Source: Zunongwangia endophytica (lineage in GTDB: Bacteria; Bacteroidota; Bacteroidia; Flavobacteriales; Flavobacteriaceae). From it: a stretch of DNA of 64,000 nucleotides. Position 1 is the first letter of the stretch. Every line of letters starts with the position of its first letter. Positions 19,277 through 28,587 of this stretch are shown piece by piece. The stretch is from contig NZ_JAUFPZ010000002.1 of the NCBI RefSeq assembly GCF_030409505.1, positions 2,239,501-2,303,500 of the forward strand, read 5' to 3'. Position numbers and translations under genes: made by a program. A model generated the notes under the pieces. The model was not told the DNA's origin, did no database searches, and was given only the letters and a program-made list of their open reading frames with translations.

Positions 19277-20599
19277 TTATTCAACTAAAATACCTGGATA
19301 CAAAACACCTGTGGCTTCAGGCAAACTTAGATTTAAAAGTTTAGCTACTATTACTGCTATATCTTCTAATTGCATATGCTGAATTTTCACATTTTGATCA
19401 ATGTTTTTTCCAGCTGCAATAAATCCTGTGTATATATTATAGAAATCGGGAAAGTACCCATGCTTTCCTCCTTTTTTCTTCTGAAGCAAATCTCCCTCTT
19501 TCTCATTACTGAAAGCAAATCCGGGTGCAGCTGATATTGCAAATTTCACCCTAGGGTCACTTTGCATATTTTCGATCTCCTCTCGTTTTACGATTCTAAA
19601 CATTTCTTGCTGGACTAAAGGCAGATTTTCCAATCCTTCTGCTACTGCCGCAATTACTTTGTCTTTATTTTTGGCTAACACATGCAAAAAAGCTGACCCC
19701 CCCACAGAGAAGAAATATGCCTTATCCTCAAGTCCCATTTCCTTAAGCCAAATATTTGGAGCAATACTGGTATGAGTTGTTACAAAACCATGATCTCCAG
19801 TAACTATAATTACTGTATTATCTGCCATCCCCATACGTTTAACAGCATCAAAGATTTGCCCAACTACCTGATCTGCTCCGGATATTGCTCTGGCAACCTC
19901 TACGCCTTCTCTTCCGTAGGTATGTTCGGCTCCATCTAAATTAGGGAGATGTAAGGTCAAGAGATTTGGCTGGTATTCTTCCAAAATATACGTTGCTATT
20001 CTTCCTAAGTTTTGATCCATTCTAAGTGAAGTGAGATTATATTGATTCTTAGTTAAATCTCCAGTCGCATTTTCCATAACCTCCTCAAAAAGACCTTTTG
20101 GATTTGAGTGTTCTGATGTAGCTCCACGTCGGTCCATTGGATCTGTAAAAGACCAAAATTCAGGAATATTGTAATTTATAAAAGGGTTTTCTACAGTTAT
20201 TGGCCAGGATACTGAAGCTGTTTTCAAGTTTTCATCTTTTGCAGCCTCCCACAACGTACGCGCCTTTATTTCTTTAAAATCATAAACCCATCCTCCAGGA
20301 CTTCCATCGTCCTCAATTATAGTGTTATAATAAATACCATGTTTCTCAGGCAATACGCCCGTTGTTAATGTGGTATGAGAAGGATAAGTGACTGAAGGAA
20401 AAATTGTTCTTACCTCATCTGCTGATACACCATTTTCAGCCAGCATTTTTAAATTAGGAGTAGGCCATTTGCTCTCTCTATAAAAATCTGGTCGAAAGCC
20501 ATCTATACTTACTAATATAACATGCTCTACTTTTTGAGCATTTGCCAAAAAAGGCAAAAGTGTTATACCGAAAACGAATATTATTTTTTTTATGGTCAT
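19277..20599 (-). CDS. Secreted nucleotide pyrophosphatase/phosphodiesterase (NPP/alkaline phosphatase superfamily)
   Basis: 440 residues with a signal peptide ending near ANAQ. The metal and nucleophile motifs of the ecto-NPP family are present: LVSIDGFRPD with Asp33, the nucleophile Thr71 in SVTYPSHTTLTTG, LHLPNLDGAEHTYG and VTGDHGF. NPP enzymes cleave phosphodiester or pyrophosphate bonds in nucleotides or lipid head groups with two zinc ions. It lies 10 bases after a susD gene and closes an operon with SusC, an ECF sigma factor and FecR. This suggests the locus takes up a phosphodiester-containing nutrient, which is inference from context. Confidence 0.92.
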   Translation of the reverse strand: MTIKKIIFVFGITLLPFLANAQKVEHVILVSIDGFRPDFYRESKWPTPNLKMLAENGVSADEVRTIFPSVTYPSHTTLTTGVLPEKHGIYYNTIIEDDGSPGGWVYDFKEIKARTLWEAAKDENLKTASVSWPITVENPFINYNIPEFWSFTDPMDRRGATSEHSNPKGLFEEVMENATGDLTKNQYNLTSLRMDQNLGRIATYILEEYQPNLLTLHLPNLDGAEHTYGREGVEVARAISGADQVVGQIFDAVKRMGMADNTVIIVTGDHGFVTTHTSIAPNIWLKEMGLEDKAYFFSVGGSAFLHVLAKNKDKVIAAVAEGLENLPLVQQEMFRIVKREEIENMQSDPRVKFAISAAPGFAFSNEKEGDLLQKKKGGKHGYFPDFYNIYTGFIAAGKNIDQNVKIQHMQLEDIAVIVAKLLNLSLPEATGVLYPGILVE

Positions 20600-20609
20600 A
20601 AATTATTTT

Positions 20610-22016
20610 TTAAAAAAATGGAACAACAATCGATGATTCTTTATTGTCTATGATTTGTTTGTTTAAATCTTCTGTTATTATTATATCGCCGTTTTCATTT
20701 ACAGTAAAATCATCGATGGTTTCACCAGATAAAAATGGAGGAATTTGTGCTATGGTGTAGCTATCATCTACATTTGGATTATTATCTTGTTCAATTTGAG
20801 AAATTGGAAATTTGATTCCAAGATCTGTCAATCGTCTTCCTTCACTTATAAATATTTCCTGACGAAGTACATAGGTTAAATAAAGAAGTTCATCTACGGA
20901 TGCTGTATTAATCACATCTTCTTTGGTAATATTAGTACCAGAAACAGTATGCACAGGTATAGATTCTTCTTGCCTGTTCAAAATATATCCCTGCTTAAAC
21001 TCATCTCCATTTGAAAACTTAACTGCTACTGCATCTGTAGGATAATCCTCTCGATTCCCTCCGTTTCTAGTTTCTCTGCTATCATCTACCATTGCCTTAG
21101 GGCGGTTTTCTACGACATCTATTAATGCTGAAAGTGTAGTTTTAGCTCCGGCTAAATCTGACTGTGCCAATTGTCCTTCAGCTAAAATCAAATACGCTTC
21201 TTCTACTTTTGCAATTGCTACAGGTTTTTGATCGGTTTGTGGAGTTCCTACAGAATAATATTTTGGATCTAAAAAGTCTAATCTAGGCAATGGAGCTAGT
21301 CGATTTGGTAGCGCATCGAAAGTCGCGTTTTGCATTTCGTTACTCACTCCGTTTTTCCCGTCAAAATCAATTTGGAAAAGAATATTTTCATCTAAAAGCT
21401 GACTTGCAATGCTCATAGCATTATCTCGATCTCCTAAGTTGTAGTAAGCCCTTGCTTTTAATAATTGATATACTTTTATCATTTCATCAGAAGTTTCTAA
21501 TGCAATGGCGTCATCAAAACTATTTAAAGCGTTTTGAAGCAAATTTTCTCCAGATTCTACAGTACCCAAACTACTGTTAGGTAAACCAATAAATAATTCA
21601 CCTCCTAAAAGATTAGCGTAAGCAAGACTGAAATGTAGATAGGCTTCCTGTTCGCTAGTAGTAGAGATATCTGCCGGTAAAACATTTTCAATTCCATATG
21701 TTGCCATTTCTCTCAACTCCTGTATATCAACCTGTAAACTATTTACATCGGTATCAAAATAATCGATTTGTAATCGATCAAAAACTTTACTGTATTGCGA
21801 ATAATTATTGAAATAGTTATCTGAGGCTATAGCGGTATTAATATTAACAGTGTTAGTTGTTATAGCTAGCTGACGTTTTAAACCTACCACCCAACTTCGC
21901 ATTGCATTAGGGTTTTCTAAATAAACTTCTTCAGTTACATTAGGATTTTCTACACAGCCTACTAACAAGAAAAGTAGAATCGCTGCAATTGTGCTTTTAC
22001 GTATATAAGAATACAT
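20610..22016 (-). CDS. SusD/RagB-like nutrient-binding lipoprotein
   Basis: 468 residues with a lipoprotein signal peptide; the lipobox LVGC places the acylated Cys at residue 21. The helical TPR-like body and the C-terminal stretch LRQEIFISEGRRLTDLGIKFP mark it as a SusD-type protein. SusD lids sit on SusC barrels at the cell surface and hand the ligand to them. The ATG is 11 bases after the original stop codon of the upstream SusC gene (22028-22030), the usual tight susC-susD spacing. It is of the divergent kind that pairs with STN-type SusC receptors rather than starch-like SusD. Confidence 0.9.
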   Translation of the reverse strand: MYSYIRKSTIAAILLFLLVGCVENPNVTEEVYLENPNAMRSWVVGLKRQLAITTNTVNINTAIASDNYFNNYSQYSKVFDRLQIDYFDTDVNSLQVDIQELREMATYGIENVLPADISTTSEQEAYLHFSLAYANLLGGELFIGLPNSSLGTVESGENLLQNALNSFDDAIALETSDEMIKVYQLLKARAYYNLGDRDNAMSIASQLLDENILFQIDFDGKNGVSNEMQNATFDALPNRLAPLPRLDFLDPKYYSVGTPQTDQKPVAIAKVEEAYLILAEGQLAQSDLAGAKTTLSALIDVVENRPKAMVDDSRETRNGGNREDYPTDAVAVKFSNGDEFKQGYILNRQEESIPVHTVSGTNITKEDVINTASVDELLYLTYVLRQEIFISEGRRLTDLGIKFPISQIEQDNNPNVDDSYTIAQIPPFLSGETIDDFTVNENGDIIITEDLNKQIIDNKESSIVVPFF

Positions 22017-22027
22017 TATGAATGTTT

Positions 22028-22231
22028 TTATAAGTTAATTCTAATTGACCCTAGAAATTGTCTAGGTGCAGAGTATGTTGCGTAAGATATACCGCCAGTA
22101 CTTGCTCCTCCCTGTCCTTGGGCTGCTCCACTAATGGTAGCCTCTGGATCGAACGATGAGGAAGCAAAGTTTAAGGGATTAACGGCAGTAACACCAAAGG
22201 TTACAGATTTATAAAGATCCTTATTTTCAGG
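22028..22231 (-). pseudogene. Detached C-terminal 67 codons of the SusC gene after an in-frame TAA
   Basis: Directly after the stop at 22232-22234 the same frame continues for 67 codons and ends at TAA 22028-22030. It reads PENKDLYKSVTFGVTAVNPL at its start and QFLGSIRINL at its end. This is the expected last barrel strands of a SusC protein (TFGVTAVNPLNF is a common SusC ending motif), so the upstream gene has lost its end by a single nonsense change, most simply a Lys AAA to TAA. No start codon is positioned to express this piece alone. Confidence 0.85.
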
Positions 22232-25192
22232 TTAATATGTATAACTAACACCAATAGTTCTTATTTTCAGAAAATCTGTTTTCTCTACAAATCGATCGGT
22301 AAATGCTAACCAATTAGCTCTACCATTAGCCTCTATTTCACCAGCAGGGATATAGTCTTCTGATGCTCCGTAATAATATCTAAATTGAGCATCCCAATTA
22401 TGAGCGTATCCACCAGACTGATAAGAAGCATTGGTAAATAAATTGAAATTCTTGTAAGTGAAATTTAAGCTAAGATTTCCAAAAACATCGGGAATTGTGG
22501 TACCTAAATAAGATTGCGGATCGGTAGTATCCAGCACACCATTTTCATCAAACGTACCCTTATTACCTCTTAAGAAACCTATAGGGTATCCTTCCTGAAC
22601 AACCGTTTGTAATGTACGTGAACTAAATCCATTTATATTAAAGGCAGGAGCTCCGCCTGAATCTAATACTTCATTATGCAAAGTATTAAAGGAAGCATTA
22701 ATACTAAGATTAACATCTTTGGTATCAATAGGAATAAAATTAGCACTCAATTCTAAACCATAATTCTCGATTTCGCCAATGTTATATAATTGACTAACGC
22801 TATATCCGGTAGATGGTGCAGATGGTACGTAAAACAAGCCATCTTTAGTTTGTGCCCTATAATAACCTGCTGAAAGATTTATTCTACTATCTAAAAGTGA
22901 TATATCGACACCACCTTCAAAAGTACTTGTTTTCTCTGGTTTTAGATTATCATTTCCTGGCTGTCCAAAGTAAGCAGATTGTTCTCCCAAAAATCCATTA
23001 AATCGAATAGTTTTTTCGTTGGCATACGCTGGTGGCAAATTTCCTGCAACTCCATAACTACCTCGCAGACGAAACGAATTAAATAATTTTGAATTGAACC
23101 ATGATTCCGAAGAAAGCATATAAGACAGTCCCGCTTTTGGATAAAATTGTGTTCCTATATTTTCTCCAAATGAAGGGTTACGATCTCCACGAATACCCAA
23201 ATCCAGAAACAACTTATCTTTAAATCCAATATTCTCCTGAAGATAAAATCCATAATTTAAAACTTCGCTCAAATACTCATCACTATCTCTTACGGCTGCA
23301 TCACTAATTGTTTGCGCTCCGTCTCTAATATTAGTTCCGCTATAAAGAATTTGATGATCTTTGGTTCTAAAAAATTGGCCTCCAAAAGTCGTAATTAAGG
23401 AGAAATTATCTAAATCCCAATTATGCTGTCCAGTAAGTTCTAATGTAAGCCCCAGATAGTTTCTCTGAACATTCTGAATACTTCCTTCATCCATAACCTC
23501 CTGCCCTCTTGTAGCAGTAAGGTATTCATTCGTTACAACTGTACTTTGATCTTGAGCACGATAATCCAGACCGCCTGTAAATCTAAAGTTTAAGTTTTTA
23601 AGCGGCTTATATTTTAAAATCTGTGAGGTTGTAAAACGATTAACAACGATCTGATTATCCTGCAGGCTTTCAGCATTACTAATATAATCTTTAATTTCCT
23701 GATATTCTTGATCGTTTAGCTCATCTAATCGATTATTAAAGCCAGGGCCGGTAATTGCAGATGCGCCATCCTCAGCGAACCATAATCCAGTATAACCTCC
23801 CTGGTTTCCATTTCTATTTCTTTTATATTCATTATGAACATAAATAAAAGAACTTTCATAATTCAGTTGGTCATTAAGCGAGGCTTTAAAACCTGTACTA
23901 AAATCTGCTTTCAAATTATTATTTTGATCTTGAATCTGTACGCCAGAACTATTTCTAAAGCTCCCTGAAAATGTATAACCAAAACCTTTCTCTCCTTTAC
24001 CACTTAGATTTAGCCTGTATTTTTGATACACTCCATTTCTAAATAATAAATCGTCTGTTTGGTCAAAATGTAAATAATCATTGGTAGGAGTCTCTACACC
24101 ACTCTCTACCGCTACGGTTAAATTTGTGCCTAATTTACCTCCTTTTTTAGTAAAAATTTGTATCACTCCATTTGCTGCATCAGAGCCGTATAAAGTAGTT
24201 GCGGCACCTCCGTTGATATATTCAATTTTTTCAATATTATCCATGGGAATGTCAGCCAAGGCACTAATGGCTGAACCTTGAGAAGTTCCGCCAAGTTGCA
24301 TTTGCGTATTCAGGTTATCCATTCGAACACCATCTAAATAAATAATTGGAGTAGAACTTAAAAATGCAGAATTTACTCCTCTGGCTCTAATAATAGACGT
24401 TGCTCCCGCTTGGCCTCCAGTAAGATTAATCTGAGCATTGGGCAATTCTGCCGATAATTTTTGATCTATTCGCTGTGCCGAGATCTTATTTAACTTTTCT
24501 TCATCTATAGTAACTACAGAGGTAGCTAAACGTTTTTTTCTAACATCAGCGCCCTGCCCAGTTATAACTACTTCATTTAGACTTTCTGCTGAAGCTTCTA
24601 AAACAATTTGTAAATCATCCATTGCTTCAGTAACAGGTACATATTTTGTTTTATAACCTACGTAAGTAACTTTAAGCTCTATAGGAAAATTACTATCACG
24701 TAGAGATATGCTGAAATTTCCGTCAAAATCTGTAGCGGTTCCTCTTTTTTCTGAAATCAGCATTACAGTGGCTCCCGGTACTGGTAACGATTGCTCATCG
24801 ATTACCGTTCCTTCAATATTAACCTGCTGAAGACTTGCAGCTGAAGAGTTATTAGCTTCTTTAACTAATATTCCGTTTTCTGTAATTCTAAATTTTAAAT
24901 CTACAAGCTTTTCTATCCTTTTAAGAACCTCCTCTAAGGCAACTTCTTTAAATGCTAATGAAACTTTAGACTTAAATATTTGATGATCTGGTAAATAAAT
25001 AAACTTTTTATCAATTTGTGATTCAATTTCTGTAAAGACAGCATTTAATGGACTGTCTTTCAAATCAAGAACAATTAAATTTCGTTCTGGTTTTACGGAG
25101 TTTAAATATGATTTTTTTAAATCCCCAATAGTATTAGGGTAAACATTTATACTCAAACATATTATGAGCATTAAAAATAATTTTCTTACCAT
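22232..25192 (-). CDS. SusC/RagA TonB-dependent receptor with N-terminal STN domain, prematurely stopped
   Basis: 986 residues up to the in-frame TAA; the intact gene would give 1054. Domains in order are signal peptide, STN domain (about 49-113, binding FecR-type signalling partners), carboxypeptidase-like beta-sandwich (about 127-200, ATVMLISEKRGTATDFDGNF), TonB plug from about 205 (LNEVVITGQGA) and the barrel. The barrel now ends at RTIGVSYTY, lacking the last strands. The STN domain and the fecR-sigma genes just upstream show that this receptor was built for cell-surface signalling: ligand binding frees the ECF sigma through FecR. Loss of the C-terminal strand should impair insertion by the Bam machinery, so the product may be non-functional. 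Confidence 0.88.
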   Translation of the reverse strand: MVRKLFLMLIICLSINVYPNTIGDLKKSYLNSVKPERNLIVLDLKDSPLNAVFTEIESQIDKKFIYLPDHQIFKSKVSLAFKEVALEEVLKRIEKLVDLKFRITENGILVKEANNSSAASLQQVNIEGTVIDEQSLPVPGATVMLISEKRGTATDFDGNFSISLRDSNFPIELKVTYVGYKTKYVPVTEAMDDLQIVLEASAESLNEVVITGQGADVRKKRLATSVVTIDEEKLNKISAQRIDQKLSAELPNAQINLTGGQAGATSIIRARGVNSAFLSSTPIIYLDGVRMDNLNTQMQLGGTSQGSAISALADIPMDNIEKIEYINGGAATTLYGSDAANGVIQIFTKKGGKLGTNLTVAVESGVETPTNDYLHFDQTDDLLFRNGVYQKYRLNLSGKGEKGFGYTFSGSFRNSSGVQIQDQNNNLKADFSTGFKASLNDQLNYESSFIYVHNEYKRNRNGNQGGYTGLWFAEDGASAITGPGFNNRLDELNDQEYQEIKDYISNAESLQDNQIVVNRFTTSQILKYKPLKNLNFRFTGGLDYRAQDQSTVVTNEYLTATRGQEVMDEGSIQNVQRNYLGLTLELTGQHNWDLDNFSLITTFGGQFFRTKDHQILYSGTNIRDGAQTISDAAVRDSDEYLSEVLNYGFYLQENIGFKDKLFLDLGIRGDRNPSFGENIGTQFYPKAGLSYMLSSESWFNSKLFNSFRLRGSYGVAGNLPPAYANEKTIRFNGFLGEQSAYFGQPGNDNLKPEKTSTFEGGVDISLLDSRINLSAGYYRAQTKDGLFYVPSAPSTGYSVSQLYNIGEIENYGLELSANFIPIDTKDVNLSINASFNTLHNEVLDSGGAPAFNINGFSSRTLQTVVQEGYPIGFLRGNKGTFDENGVLDTTDPQSYLGTTIPDVFGNLSLNFTYKNFNLFTNASYQSGGYAHNWDAQFRYYYGASEDYIPAGEIEANGRANWLAFTDRFVEKTDFLKIRTIGVSYTY

Positions 25193-25250
25193 TTTTTTGT
25201 TAGTTTTTTTGAGTTAAATTTTGAATTAACTCTTCAATGATTTTCTGCTT

Positions 25251-25838
25251 TTAGGGTTTTGGAAATTTTTGTTGCTTACTTAGGTATTTGACGGCGATAG
25301 CGATGTGGGTTTCTACTGTTCTTGGAGAGATCTCCATAATTTCAGCAATCTCTTTATATTTAAATCCTTCTACCCTGCTCATTACAAAGATCCTTCTGGA
25401 CTTTTTAGGTAGAACATTCAATATTTTATTTAAATAATGCTGAATACTATCTTTAGTTTCCTGAACGATCGTTTCTTCCTCGATACTAGGTGCATGCAAA
25501 TAACCAGTATGATTAGAATGATCATCGAGATACTGAAGATCTATCTTATTAGTACTTTTTTTTAATAATTTATTTCTAACTGTTACATATAAATATGATT
25601 TTGGATTAGCGATATCTTTCAATAGTTTTCTTTTATTCCATAACTGAATAAAAACGTCGGATATTTTTTCTTCTACCAGCGTCTCGTCTCTTTCGTATAG
25701 TCGCCCAAACTGACAAAGAGGAGTATAATATTTATTAAAAAGAATATTCAATGCTTTATATTCACCATTACTCATCCTTCTAAAAAGCTGTTGATCTGTA
25801 CTTTTGCTGGGAATTATTGATTTTAATGGCTTAATCAT
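25251..25838 (-). CDS. ECF-type RNA polymerase sigma-70 factor
   Basis: About 195 residues from the ATG at 25838 (a TTG two codons earlier is less likely). Region 2 is seen around the ALNILFNKYYTPLCQFGRLY to FIQLWNKRKLL part and region 4 as the helix-turn-helix VEGFKYKEIAEIMEISPRTV followed by ETHIAIAVKYL. The ATG overlaps the fecR stop (ATGATTAA), indicating translational coupling. It most likely directs RNA polymerase to the adjacent susC-susD-phosphodiesterase genes in response to the STN receptor. Confidence 0.93.
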   Translation of the reverse strand: MIKPLKSIIPSKSTDQQLFRRMSNGEYKALNILFNKYYTPLCQFGRLYERDETLVEEKISDVFIQLWNKRKLLKDIANPKSYLYVTVRNKLLKKSTNKIDLQYLDDHSNHTGYLHAPSIEEETIVQETKDSIQHYLNKILNVLPKKSRRIFVMSRVEGFKYKEIAEIMEISPRTVETHIAIAVKYLSKQQKFPKP

Positions 25839-26763
25839 GATCAATAGATTTAATTAGGAAAATCTTTTCTTGTAACTCCTGAATCTCTACACTTGCAATA
25901 AATTCTAGAGATTGAATAAAATGATCCAGATTCTGGTCTTTGAAGCTTCCTGTAATATGTTGATTTAGTAAATCATTATCATTAATTACGAAATGGACTC
26001 CATAGAATTGGTTAATATCTTTAAGTGCATTTTTAAATAAAACATTATCAAGAAGTAATGTATTAGTTGTCCAGGCGAGTTCCTTTCTAGGATCAAAATT
26101 CTCTTTATGAACCTGATTATTTTCGGTATCCCAAATAAGACGTTCTTGAGGTGATAAAGTGATTTTATCATTATTGTTATTCTGGATAAACTCTACTTTA
26201 CCTTCATCTAATGCAATTTCCTTTTTAGCAGCTCTGTTATTTACTGAAAAATGTGTCCCTAGAACTTTTACTTTGAAGTTTTGACTATTTACTATAAAAG
26301 GATGATCAGGAATTTTAGTAATTTCAAAATAAGCTTCTCCATCAAGTTTAACTTCTCTAGAATCCTCAAACACCGTAGGATAGTAGAGTGTGCTATTACT
26401 ATTTAAGATCACCTTGCTACTATCATTTAAATAAATTATCTTTCTTTGGCCATTATTAGCAGTGATTTGATTATTGCTAGGAAGCGTATCAAACCAAGAA
26501 AAACTTATAAATAATACAAAGCCTAGTAATATAAATGTGCTTACTAGCGCTATATTTTTATGAGTAAATGCATTTTCCTGAAAGCTTACCGGAATTGCTT
26601 CTTCCTTATCGTAATCATTCCATACAGCATTATAGGTTTTAAAGAAATCATTTAGCTCTTCATCCAAGGATAGCTCAATTTCAAAAACCGACCGGTCTTC
26701 CAGAGACATCTCTCCAGATAAATACCGAATACATTTACGTTCTTTATTAGTTATTTTTTTCAT
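25831..26763 (-). CDS. FecR-family anti-sigma regulator
   Basis: 310 residues: a cytoplasmic N-terminal anti-sigma part, one transmembrane helix at about 70-90, the periplasmic FecR domain (DSREVKLDGEAYFEI, FKVKVLGTHFSV) and a C-terminal STN-like DUF4974 domain. FecR holds its ECF sigma inactive until the STN domain of the loaded receptor signals. Here fecR precedes the sigma gene and overlaps it by 8 bases, whereas sigma-first order is usual in Bacteroidota. Confidence 0.93.
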   Translation of the reverse strand: MKKITNKERKCIRYLSGEMSLEDRSVFEIELSLDEELNDFFKTYNAVWNDYDKEEAIPVSFQENAFTHKNIALVSTFILLGFVLFISFSWFDTLPSNNQITANNGQRKIIYLNDSSKVILNSNSTLYYPTVFEDSREVKLDGEAYFEITKIPDHPFIVNSQNFKVKVLGTHFSVNNRAAKKEIALDEGKVEFIQNNNNDKITLSPQERLIWDTENNQVHKENFDPRKELAWTTNTLLLDNVLFKNALKDINQFYGVHFVINDNDLLNQHITGSFKDQNLDHFIQSLEFIASVEIQELQEKIFLIKSIDHD

Positions 26764-27113
26764 TCATCAGGTCCTTTACTATTAGGAGTCCCGAAAGTTG
26801 AATTAACCCGTAAAAACGAAAATCAATAAATTGTAAAATGAAAAAAATTGTTAATAACGGAAGCTTAATACGGGTAGTTTCTGTTATCGATAATTTTGAA
26901 GCCGGCAATAAGACGACATAGTTCAAAAAATCTGAAAAAGGAATTTTCATTAAAGGTTTCATTCAGTACATAGTCTAAGACTACTCATATTTTAAGCATC
27001 GATGTAAAGAAAACCGAGGACTTTTCCACCATTATCCATTTATTCATAATTCAGAAAATTATATCTTGCAACAAGCGTTTCAATGGAAAAAGAGTCGAAG
27101 AAAATCAAAAAAG
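26764..27113. other. Divergent intergenic region between fecR and the Crp/Fnr gene
   Basis: Roughly 300-350 bases depending on the start of the regulator. A minus frame overlapping the fecR start (26747-26962) has no recognisable protein character and is not called. No clear operator found. Confidence 0.45.
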
Positions 27114-27698
27114 GTGTTTAGCAAACTAAAGGAAAATATTAAAAACTCAGTCAATTTAAAAGAGGATGAATGGGCTATTCTAAAGGAAAAATTTACACCA
27201 AAAAGATATGCGAAAAATGAGTTTTTTATTCGAGAAGGCGATCCTTCTAATTTTGAAGCTTTTGTAAGTAAAGGATGTTTTCAGGTTTATCATATTAATG
27301 ATAAAGGGAATAAGCATGTTATCTATTTTGCACCCGAAGATTATTGGCTTATCGACCCTAGTAGTTTCAACAATAAAAAAGCATCTCTCTTGTACATTCA
27401 GGCGATCGAAGACAGTGAAATTTTAACGCTAACACTTCAGGATAAAGATGACATTTTAGAAAAAATCCCCGCGCTGGAAAAATATTACAGACAATTACTA
27501 GAATCTGTGTATGAGCATTCCCATCACGGTATGATTAGTCGTTCAGGAAAAACTGCAAAAGAGAAATACATTCAATTCGTCACAGAAAATCAAAATTTAA
27601 AAAACAGACTCTCTAACGTAAATATTGCCAATTATTTAGATCTCACTCCAGAAATTATTAGTAGAGTACGTAAAGAATTCTATACCGAAAAACAATAA
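27066..27698 (+). CDS. Crp/Fnr family transcriptional regulator
   Basis: Up to 210 residues with a cyclic-nucleotide-binding-type beta-roll (KNEFFIREGDPSNFEAFVSK, GNKHVIYFAPEDYW) and a C-terminal winged helix (NVNIANYLDLTPEIISRVRK). The start is uncertain: the longest frame begins with TTG at 27066, but a GTG at 27114 gives about 194 residues beginning FSKLKENIKNSV, much closer to relatives. The only nearby ATG (27083) is in another frame and reads 12 codons to a TAG overlapping that GTG. It probably controls itself and the two small genes downstream. Confidence 0.88.
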   Translation: MQQAFQWKKSRRKSKKVFSKLKENIKNSVNLKEDEWAILKEKFTPKRYAKNEFFIREGDPSNFEAFVSKGCFQVYHINDKGNKHVIYFAPEDYWLIDPSSFNNKKASLLYIQAIEDSEILTLTLQDKDDILEKIPALEKYYRQLLESVYEHSHHGMISRSGKTAKEKYIQFVTENQNLKNRLSNVNIANYLDLTPEIISRVRKEFYTEKQ

Positions 27699-27755
27699 AC
27701 TAGATCAATGTTTTAAAGTGCTTAAATATTGAAATTTGCGCCTCATAAAAAATAG

Positions 27756-28217
27756 ATGATGCGAAAAATAAAGCTTTTCTCTCCCATATTTTTAATACTA
27801 TTAACCATTGTAGGCTCCATTACCTTTTTCTTTACTTGGGTGAACTTAGGTTTTGCACCTCAATTTCTTGAAGAATGGTTTACTTCAATAGTAATAGGCC
27901 TTTTTATCTTCTCGCCACTAGGAATGCTTAGTACACTAATGATTACAAAATTAGTATCGCTTTTCCTTAAAAATGATTCACTGGCAAAAAAGATTTTAAT
28001 AGGCGTACTAATTGGCTGTACGATGGAGTTTTTTATCTCTTTTATTGTAGTGACCATCAATTTTGGATTTACATCGTCTTTCGTAAATCAGTGGTTTAGT
28101 GCTTTTCTAAAGTCTGTACCTATTGGTATTTGTCTAGGATTGCTTATTTCTTTTATAATAAAACCCTGGATTATGAATCGTATTCAGAGATTTAAAGTTG
28201 AAAGTCAAGTAAGCTAA
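27756..28217 (+). CDS. DUF2798-type membrane protein
   Basis: 153 residues, four predicted transmembrane helices arranged as an internal duplication. Each half has a helix, a short loop of the type NxGFxxxFxxxW (NLGFAPQFLEEW and NFGFTSSFVNQW), then a Gly/Pro-containing helix. This two-fold pattern is the mark of DUF2798 proteins, whose function is unknown. It is 57 bases after the Crp/Fnr gene and 4 bases before a DUF3861 gene, so the three probably form one unit. Confidence 0.8.
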   Translation: MMRKIKLFSPIFLILLTIVGSITFFFTWVNLGFAPQFLEEWFTSIVIGLFIFSPLGMLSTLMITKLVSLFLKNDSLAKKILIGVLIGCTMEFFISFIVVTINFGFTSSFVNQWFSAFLKSVPIGICLGLLISFIIKPWIMNRIQRFKVESQVS

Positions 28218-28221
28218 GACG

Positions 28222-28512
28222 ATGAAAAGAAGTAATAAATATAATTTGAAATTAGCTCAGATTCAGACTGCAAAAGAAGCAGATTACCAAGCTAAAACTT
28301 TGGAGATAGACTTTGAAAATCATGATGAAATTTTTCAAATTATCGATCGCATCAAAGAAAAAAAACATTTTAAAAACGAAAATCAATCTATTGAATTTGC
28401 CATAGGTCTAAAACTCTTCACTGAAGTCATGCTAAAAAACAGGAAAAACGAACTATTTTCTGAACTCGCTCCTGAAATAAAAAAGTTTATGACAAAACTA
28501 AAGAAGAGTTAG
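28222..28512 (+). CDS. DUF3861 family protein
   Basis: 96 residues, cytoplasmic, with no signal or membrane segment. It matches the DUF3861 pattern: a start rich in basic residues (KRSNKYNLKL), an NHDE-type motif (here ENHDEIFQIIDRI), the conserved FAIGLKLFTEVMLKNRKNELF block and a C-terminal FMTKLKK. Function unknown. It sits 4 bases downstream of the DUF2798 gene. Confidence 0.8.
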   Translation: MKRSNKYNLKLAQIQTAKEADYQAKTLEIDFENHDEIFQIIDRIKEKKHFKNENQSIEFAIGLKLFTEVMLKNRKNELFSELAPEIKKFMTKLKKS

Positions 28513-28587
28513 TTCCATGAATAATAATTCATCCAATAGCAATTGACTAATAAAAGAAAGATCTAGATTTAATAAAGGATATTAAAA

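Noticed and set aside
26747..26962. 71-codon minus frame overlapping the fecR start
   Set aside because: No recognisable character, overlaps a strong gene, and occupies the promoter region.
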